This document shows, piece after piece, positions 6,304 through 10,659 of a stretch of DNA of 10,659 nt (position 1 is the stretch's first letter; each line of letters begins with the position of its first letter). Made by a program: the position numbers and the translations under genes. The DNA is taken from the NCBI GenBank assembly GCA_037380725.1, contig JARRRL010000057.1, positions 1 through 10,659 on the forward strand, in the 5' to 3' direction. The stretch comes from JARRRL01 sp037380725 (GTDB taxonomy: Bacteria; Pseudomonadota; Gammaproteobacteria; Pseudomonadales; JANQJO01). The notes below the pieces were generated by a model, which was not told the origin of the DNA, ran no database searches, and worked only from the letters and a program-made list of their open reading frames with translations.

Positions 6304-6306
6304 ACG

Positions 6307-6657
6307 ATGAGCATGAACGTGGAAATGGCGCGATTGTTGGCGGATATGCGGCAGTTGCGAGAAATGGCAGTACGCAATGATGTGCTCCCGGAGCGGGATC
6401 GAATCACGTCGGTGGGTACAGCGCAGCCGGAAGCCGTTGCCTTCACCGATGTGTTGGGTGCGGCGATTCACAAGGTCAATGACTTGCAGCAAGAGTCAGC
6501 GGCTTTGAAAACCGCATTTACACACGAAGAGCCGGGTGTCGATTTGACGGCGGTGATGGTGGCGAGCCAAAAAGCGTCTTTGGCCACGACGGCAGCTATA
6601 CAAGTTCGAAATAAGTTTGTTCAGGCTTATGAAGAAATCATGAAAATGCCCATTTAG
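6307..6657 (+). CDS. fliE: Flagellar hook-basal body protein FliE
   Basis: A 116-residue protein of the usual FliE size. FliE sits between the MS ring (FliF) and the proximal rod and is itself exported by the flagellar type III system, so the absence of a Sec signal peptide is expected. Recognisable parts are FTDVLGAAIHKVNDLQQES (46-64), the middle segment around GVDLTAVMVASQKASLA (76-92), and the typical C-terminus IQVRNKFVQAYEEIMKMPI (98-116). The N-terminal 40 residues are variable, as in the family. GGAAG inside the last fleR codons lies 8 nt before the ATG at 6307; a second ATG at 6313 is a possible alternative start. Confidence 0.93.
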   Translation: MSMNVEMARLLADMRQLREMAVRNDVLPERDRITSVGTAQPEAVAFTDVLGAAIHKVNDLQQESAALKTAFTHEEPGVDLTAVMVASQKASLATTAAIQVRNKFVQAYEEIMKMPI

Positions 6658-6711
6658 CGTGGCTGGGCGCGTCATTCCTGCATAGAGTAACAGTAAGATG
6701 AGGTTGTGTTT

Positions 6712-8421
6712 ATGGCAGACGCATCAGTTGATGCCGAATCCGGTACGCTCATAGAGGGGTTTTCCAACCTGCCTGTGCTGCGCCAAATTGGTTTGATGAT
6801 TGGCTTAGCCGCCAGTATTGCCACCGGATTTGGTGTTGTGCTCTGGTCTCAGGAACCCGATTATCGGCCATTGTATACGGACATCAGTAATCAAGACGCC
6901 AACCAGGTGATCAGTATTCTCACGGCGGAAGACATTAAATTTAAAGTGGATACGGATCAAGGCATTGTGATGGTGGATGCCAGTCGTATTCACGATGCCC
7001 GGTTGCGTTTAGCGGCAGCTGGGCTTTCCATCGGTGCGGGTGCGGGGTATGAATTGTTGGACCAAACGTCGGCATTGGGTACCAGCCAATTTATGGAAAA
7101 AGCGCGGTATCAGCGTAGTTTGGAGGGGGAGTTGGCGCGAACCATTGCCAGTCTACGCTCGGTTAAGCATGCACGGGTTCATTTGGGCCTGCCCAAGCGA
7201 TCGGTGTTTATTACAGATCGGCGGCAGCCACGTGCGTCTGTGTTGGTGGATTTGTATCCTGGTGATGCCTTAACGAAGGGGCAGGTTGCCTCGATTGTGC
7301 ATTTGGTGGCGTCTTCCATCCCCGAGTTGGCTGCGAAGAGTGTCACGGTGGTGGATCAGCAAGGCACACTGTTGTCTGAATCGGATGGGGATACGGATAT
7401 CGCTCTGGCCAGTAAGCAATACGATTTTACCCGGAATGTGGAGAAGAAATACATTTCCAGTATTGCCAATATTCTGGAACCCTTGGTGGGGAAAGATGCG
7501 TTTAAAGTAGAGGTAACGGCAGACGTGGATTTTACGCGTCAGGAACAAACGTCGGAATCGTTTAATCCCGATTTGCCTGCTGTGCGCAGTGAGCAGGTGT
7601 TTGAAGAGGAGAAAGCGATGACGGGGATGGGGGGCCCGCCCGGCGCGGTGTCGAATCAGCCACCCGCAGCGGGTCAAGCGCCCGAACAAAACGCGAACGG
7701 CAATTTGGGCCAGAATGCGGGTCAAACTGCGGGACAAGCGAATCCCAATCGACGTCGGCAATCCGTGAAAAATTATGAGTTGGATCGCACCATCAGCTAT
7801 ACCCAAAATTCGGTAGGCCGAGTACGACGTTTGAGTGTGGCGGTGGTGTTGGATGATTTACCGTCGAGCGTTTCCAAGGTGGCGCCGACGGAGGATTCGC
7901 AAGCGGCTCAGGACGCCGATGTGAAAACGGCATCAGCGACTGCTGCGCGCACACCGATTCCACCCCTCATGATGGAAAACATTACGCAGTTGGTGAAGGA
8001 TGCGGTGGGTTACGATCCACAGCGCGGTGATCGGGTGGTGGTGCTGAATCAGGTCTTTATGGCGCCCGAAGATGTGGTGCCGGAAGTGGCGCCGGAACAG
8101 CCGTTCTACCGAGCGGAATGGTTTATGCCCTGGATGAAAAAAATAGTGGGTTGGTTGGTGGCGTTGATCATTATGTTTGGTGTATTGCGCCCCATTTTGA
8201 AAAACTTGTCTGCGTTCAGTGAATCCACGCGATCGCTGGACATGGCGATGCCCGAATTGCCATCTTTGGATGCACCTGAAACGACGATTTCTCAAAAGGA
8301 GATTTTATTGCCTGGACCAGCAGAAAGCTACGAAGCACAATTAAACGCGGTGAAATCCATGGTGGCGGAAGATCCGCGACGCGTGGCTCAAGTGGTTAAG
8401 AATTGGCTGTCTGAAGGCTAG
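6712..8421 (+). CDS. fliF: Flagellar MS-ring protein FliF
   Basis: A 569-residue inner-membrane ring protein on which the basal body and export gate are built. Visible: N-terminal transmembrane segment (about 24-46), the YscJ/FliF ring-building domains (about 47-225, including the EDIKFKVDTDQGIVMVDA and FMEKARYQRSLEGELARTI regions), the FliF-specific domain (about 250-450), a second transmembrane segment (about 477-497), and a cytoplasmic tail ending in EDPRRVAQVVKNWLSEG, the classic FliG-binding motif. A Gly/Pro/Gln/Asn-rich loop (about 305-350) interrupts the periplasmic domain, where FliF proteins normally carry a variable disordered insert. I chose the ATG at 6712 because GAGG lies 8 nt upstream; the in-frame GTG at 6706 would be only 2 nt from it. 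The 54-bp gap from fliE shows no terminator. Confidence 0.96.
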   Translation: MADASVDAESGTLIEGFSNLPVLRQIGLMIGLAASIATGFGVVLWSQEPDYRPLYTDISNQDANQVISILTAEDIKFKVDTDQGIVMVDASRIHDARLRLAAAGLSIGAGAGYELLDQTSALGTSQFMEKARYQRSLEGELARTIASLRSVKHARVHLGLPKRSVFITDRRQPRASVLVDLYPGDALTKGQVASIVHLVASSIPELAAKSVTVVDQQGTLLSESDGDTDIALASKQYDFTRNVEKKYISSIANILEPLVGKDAFKVEVTADVDFTRQEQTSESFNPDLPAVRSEQVFEEEKAMTGMGGPPGAVSNQPPAAGQAPEQNANGNLGQNAGQTAGQANPNRRRQSVKNYELDRTISYTQNSVGRVRRLSVAVVLDDLPSSVSKVAPTEDSQAAQDADVKTASATAARTPIPPLMMENITQLVKDAVGYDPQRGDRVVVLNQVFMAPEDVVPEVAPEQPFYRAEWFMPWMKKIVGWLVALIIMFGVLRPILKNLSAFSESTRSLDMAMPELPSLDAPETTISQKEILLPGPAESYEAQLNAVKSMVAEDPRRVAQVVKNWLSEG

Positions 8422-8463
8422 TATTAAACGAGATGCGGATGGTGATGGCGAGTATGTGCTGAT

Positions 8464-9495
8464 ATGGCGGATGAAAATAAAAGTGACAAAAGCAAACCCT
8501 TGACCATTGATCCGGCAGAGCGAGCGGGCATTTTGCTGATGTCGCTGGGGGAAGCCGATGCAGCTGAAGTGCTGAAACACATGGGACCGAAGGAAGTGCA
8601 GCGCATTGGCACGGCCATGGCGACATTGAAAAATGTAACGCGGGCGCATGTGGAAACGGTGTTGGGTGGTTTTATTGATACGGTGTGTGATCAAACCAAT
8701 TTAGGCGTGGGTGCGGAAGGGTATATCCGAAACATGCTGGTGACCGCCCTGGGGGAAGAAAAGGCCGGTGGTCTCGTGGATCGTATTTTAATGGGAGGCA
8801 GTACCTCTGGATTGGATACCTTAAAATGGATGGATGCGCGATCGGTGGCCGATTTGATCCGGTATGAGCATCCGCAAATACAAGCGATTGTGATTGCGTA
8901 TTTGGATCCCGATCAGTCCGCTGAAGTGCTGCAGATGTTGGATGAAAAAGTACGGCTCGATATCATGATGCGGATTGCTTCCATTGAATCGATTCAGCCG
9001 CAGGCGCTGCAAGAACTCAATGATATTCTTGAAAAACAGTTTGCGTCGACCACGAATAAGCAAAAAGCCAATATGGGTGGGGTGAAGTGCGCGGCGGATA
9101 TTATGAATTTTTTGGATACGTCTACGGAATCTCAGCTCATTGAAATGATCAAAGAACAAGACGAAGATTTGGCGCAACAAATGCAGGATATGATGTTTGT
9201 GTTTGATAATCTACAAGATGTGGACGATCGGGGCATTCAAGCCTTGTTACGTGAAGTGACCAGTGAGACCTTGATTTTGGCGCTCAAAGGCGCGGATGAA
9301 ATTATTAAAGAGAAAATATTCAGTAATATGTCCAGTCGTGCGGCGGATTTGTTGCGAGATGATTTGGAGGCGAAAGGACCCGTGCGGGTCAGTGAGGTTG
9401 AAGGCGCACAGAAAGAGATCATAGCGGTCGCTCGTCGTATGGCTGAGGCTGGCGAAATTGTGTTAGGCGGTAAGGGTGGTGAGGAAATGATTTAG
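8464..9495 (+). CDS. fliG: Flagellar motor switch protein FliG
   Basis: A 343-residue rotor protein that couples the MS ring to the stator and, with FliM and FliN, sets rotation direction. The N-terminal domain (about 14-105; ERAGILLMSLGEADAAEVLKHM) binds the FliF tail. The middle domain carries the EHPQ motif (135-138), the FliM-binding site. A Gly-Gly linker (205-206) leads to the C-terminal domain, with MFVF (244-247) and the torque helix EKIFSNMSSRAADLLRDDLE (283-302), whose charged residues (Arg292, Asp299, Asp300 region) face the stator. Length and all motifs are normal. No strong Shine-Dalgarno precedes the ATG at 8464; it starts 42 bp after fliF and may rely on translation arriving from it. 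Its stop codon overlaps the fliH GTG by 1 nt. Confidence 0.97.
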   Translation: MADENKSDKSKPLTIDPAERAGILLMSLGEADAAEVLKHMGPKEVQRIGTAMATLKNVTRAHVETVLGGFIDTVCDQTNLGVGAEGYIRNMLVTALGEEKAGGLVDRILMGGSTSGLDTLKWMDARSVADLIRYEHPQIQAIVIAYLDPDQSAEVLQMLDEKVRLDIMMRIASIESIQPQALQELNDILEKQFASTTNKQKANMGGVKCAADIMNFLDTSTESQLIEMIKEQDEDLAQQMQDMMFVFDNLQDVDDRGIQALLREVTSETLILALKGADEIIKEKIFSNMSSRAADLLRDDLEAKGPVRVSEVEGAQKEIIAVARRMAEAGEIVLGGKGGEEMI

Positions 9496-10220
9496 TGGCT
9501 GAATCAAAACATCTGCTGGATGGGGAACGTGTTGAATCCGTAACATTTCCTGAAATCAATGACGCGGGTAACGCGATAGACTTGGCGCATCAACACAAAG
9601 TGTGGGATATCACGCCAGAGCAATTACGACAATTGCGCTTGCCCACCGCCGAAGAGATTCAGGCGATACGGGAAGCCGCGCAGCAGGAAGGTCAACAAGC
9701 GGGTTATCAGGCAGGATATGCGGCGGGGGAAAAAGCGGGTTATGCATCTGGCGCTAAGCAGGTTCAGCAGGAAGTACAGCGATTGAGTCGTGTGTTCGCG
9801 GCCTTGGCGCAACCCCTAGCGCAACAAGAAGCGCAGATCAGCACATTGATGGCCGACATTTTGACGCAGGCTTTGACGGCGTTGGTGAAGCGTGAATTGT
9901 GTTTGGATCCGCGCAGCGTTCGAGCGGTCGTCGATGAAGCGCTGAATACCTTGAATTACGCGTCTGGCCCCATTCGGATCAAGTTAAATCCCTCAGATGT
10001 GGCGTTGTATCAAGCGGAACCGGATAGCATGACGCCGTCGGAGCTGGTTCAGATTGTGGCGGATGCGTCGATCAGCGTCGGTGGGTGTGTGGTTGAAACA
10101 ACGACTTGCGAAGTGGACGCGCGCTTGGAGTCGCGTATTGGGCAGTTGCTGGAAACGTTTTCGAACATAAATAAAGATCTGGACTTGAGCAACCATGACG
10201 GGGGTGAGCTTGAGGCATGA
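9495..10220 (+). CDS. fliH: Flagellar export stator protein FliH
   Basis: A 241-residue cytoplasmic protein that dimerises, binds and restrains the FliI ATPase, and docks it at the export apparatus and C ring. A conserved-type Trp (Trp37) lies in the N-terminal region, where FliH binds FliN and FlhA. Glycines at 66, 70, 74, 78, 82 and 86 form an unbroken GxxxG series (EGQQAGYQAGYAAGEKAGYASG), the hallmark of the FliH central helix. The C-terminal half (about 100-225), ending in DASISVGGCVVETTTCEVDARLESRI, is the domain related to the ATP synthase delta/b stator and binds the FliI N-terminus. The GTG start overlaps the fliG stop (TAGTG) and has GAGG about 10 nt upstream, so the two genes are translationally coupled. 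Its own stop overlaps the fliI ATG. Confidence 0.92.
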   Translation: MAESKHLLDGERVESVTFPEINDAGNAIDLAHQHKVWDITPEQLRQLRLPTAEEIQAIREAAQQEGQQAGYQAGYAAGEKAGYASGAKQVQQEVQRLSRVFAALAQPLAQQEAQISTLMADILTQALTALVKRELCLDPRSVRAVVDEALNTLNYASGPIRIKLNPSDVALYQAEPDSMTPSELVQIVADASISVGGCVVETTTCEVDARLESRIGQLLETFSNINKDLDLSNHDGGELEA

Positions 10221-10659
10221 TCCCCACATTTAAACCTGTAAAAGATCGTATTCAAGCGCGTTTGGAACGCTGTCGCACACAGTTGACGCCACCGAACGTA
10301 CACGTCATTGGTCGCTTGGTGAAGACCGTGGGCTTGACGCTGGATGCAACGGGGTTGCAGCGTTTACCGGTCGGGGCGCGGTGTTTAATCTGTGATGATC
10401 ACGGGGGGAAATTGCAAGCGGAAATTGTGGGCTTCACGGGTGAGGTGTCTCACTTAATGCCATTGGAGTCGATTTATGAAATTTCACCCAGTGCGCGGGT
10501 GTATCCATTGCCTCAAAAAGCGATGCTGGCGATATCCAATGCGGTGATAGGCCGTGTGCTGAATGGAAAAGGCGAGCCCTTGGATCAGAAAGGCCCTTTG
10601 CAGGCGGATTGCCCCATCACGGTCAATCCGGCTCCGATAAATCCGCTGGCCCGGGCGGG
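10217..10659 (+). CDS. fliI: Flagellar export ATPase FliI, N-terminal part (runs off the window)
   Basis: The first 147 codons of FliI, the F1-beta-like ATPase of the flagellar type III export apparatus. It begins MIPTFKPVKDRIQARL at the ATGA that overlaps the fliH stop. The amphipathic N-terminus binds FliH. The beta-barrel domain follows (VHVIGRLVKTVGLTLDATGLQRLPVGARC, about 28-56; LQAEIVGFTGEVSHLMPL, about 66-83), then VIGRVLNGKGEPLDQKGPL (110-128), typical of the entry to the catalytic domain. The Walker A (P-loop) lies beyond the window, so catalytic integrity cannot be judged here. A G-rich stretch with GGTGAG is about 11 nt before the ATG, and translation is likely coupled to fliH. In this gene order fliJ would be expected next. 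Confidence 0.95.
   Translation, partial: MIPTFKPVKDRIQARLERCRTQLTPPNVHVIGRLVKTVGLTLDATGLQRLPVGARCLICDDHGGKLQAEIVGFTGEVSHLMPLESIYEISPSARVYPLPQKAMLAISNAVIGRVLNGKGEPLDQKGPLQADCPITVNPAPINPLARA

Noticed and set aside
6663..6682. A second sigma-54-like site in the fliE-fliF gap (TGGGCGC...CCTGCA)
   Set aside because: The GG-to-GC spacing is several bases too long for a sigma-54 promoter.
7270..7806. A 178-codon open frame on the minus strand inside fliF
   Set aside because: It is antisense to the conserved FliF frame and its His/Arg-rich translation is typical of a shadow of a G+C-richer gene.

Overview
The window looks like part of a flagellated gammaproteobacterial chromosome. About two thirds of it (3317 to the right edge) is a flagellar gene block in the order fleS-fleR-fliE-fliF-fliG-fliH-fliI. 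This order, with an NtrB/NtrC-like pair just ahead of fliE, is typical of gammaproteobacteria with a polar flagellum run by a sigma-54 cascade (FleQ/FleSR in Pseudomonas, FlrA/FlrBC in Vibrio). A near-consensus sigma-54 promoter (3231-3246) upstream of fleS agrees with that. I cannot name the genus from sequence alone; the Legionellales and other aquatic or host-associated gammaproteobacteria are possible.

Left part, minus strand (1-2926): a pseudaminic-acid-biosynthesis-associated methylase gene (45-665, clearly A+T-rich), a D-alanine--D-alanine ligase gene of the longer DdlA-like type (729-1874), a gene-free stretch of about 317 bp, and an unrecognised Ser/Pro-rich, probably disordered 244-residue protein (2192-2926). 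The last gene is transcribed away from fleS across a 390-bp A+T-rich divergent region holding the sigma-54 promoter, a 10-bp palindrome and two sets of short direct repeats.

Right part, plus strand: FleS (cytoplasmic PAS-type histidine kinase) and FleR (REC-AAA+-Fis response regulator) would switch on later flagellar genes. FliE, FliF and FliG build the rod junction, MS ring and rotor/switch. FliH and FliI are the stator and ATPase of the flagellar export apparatus. The genes are tightly packed: a 3-nt gap fleR/fliE, a 1-nt overlap fliG/fliH, a 3-nt ATGA overlap fliH/fliI. I see no internal terminator, so one or a few long transcripts are likely. fliI runs off the right edge. The methylase may connect to the flagellum because pseudaminic acid commonly decorates flagellin, but that link is inferred.

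Most of the window is conserved, well-known machinery. The only truly unassigned gene is the Ser/Pro-rich protein at 2192-2926.
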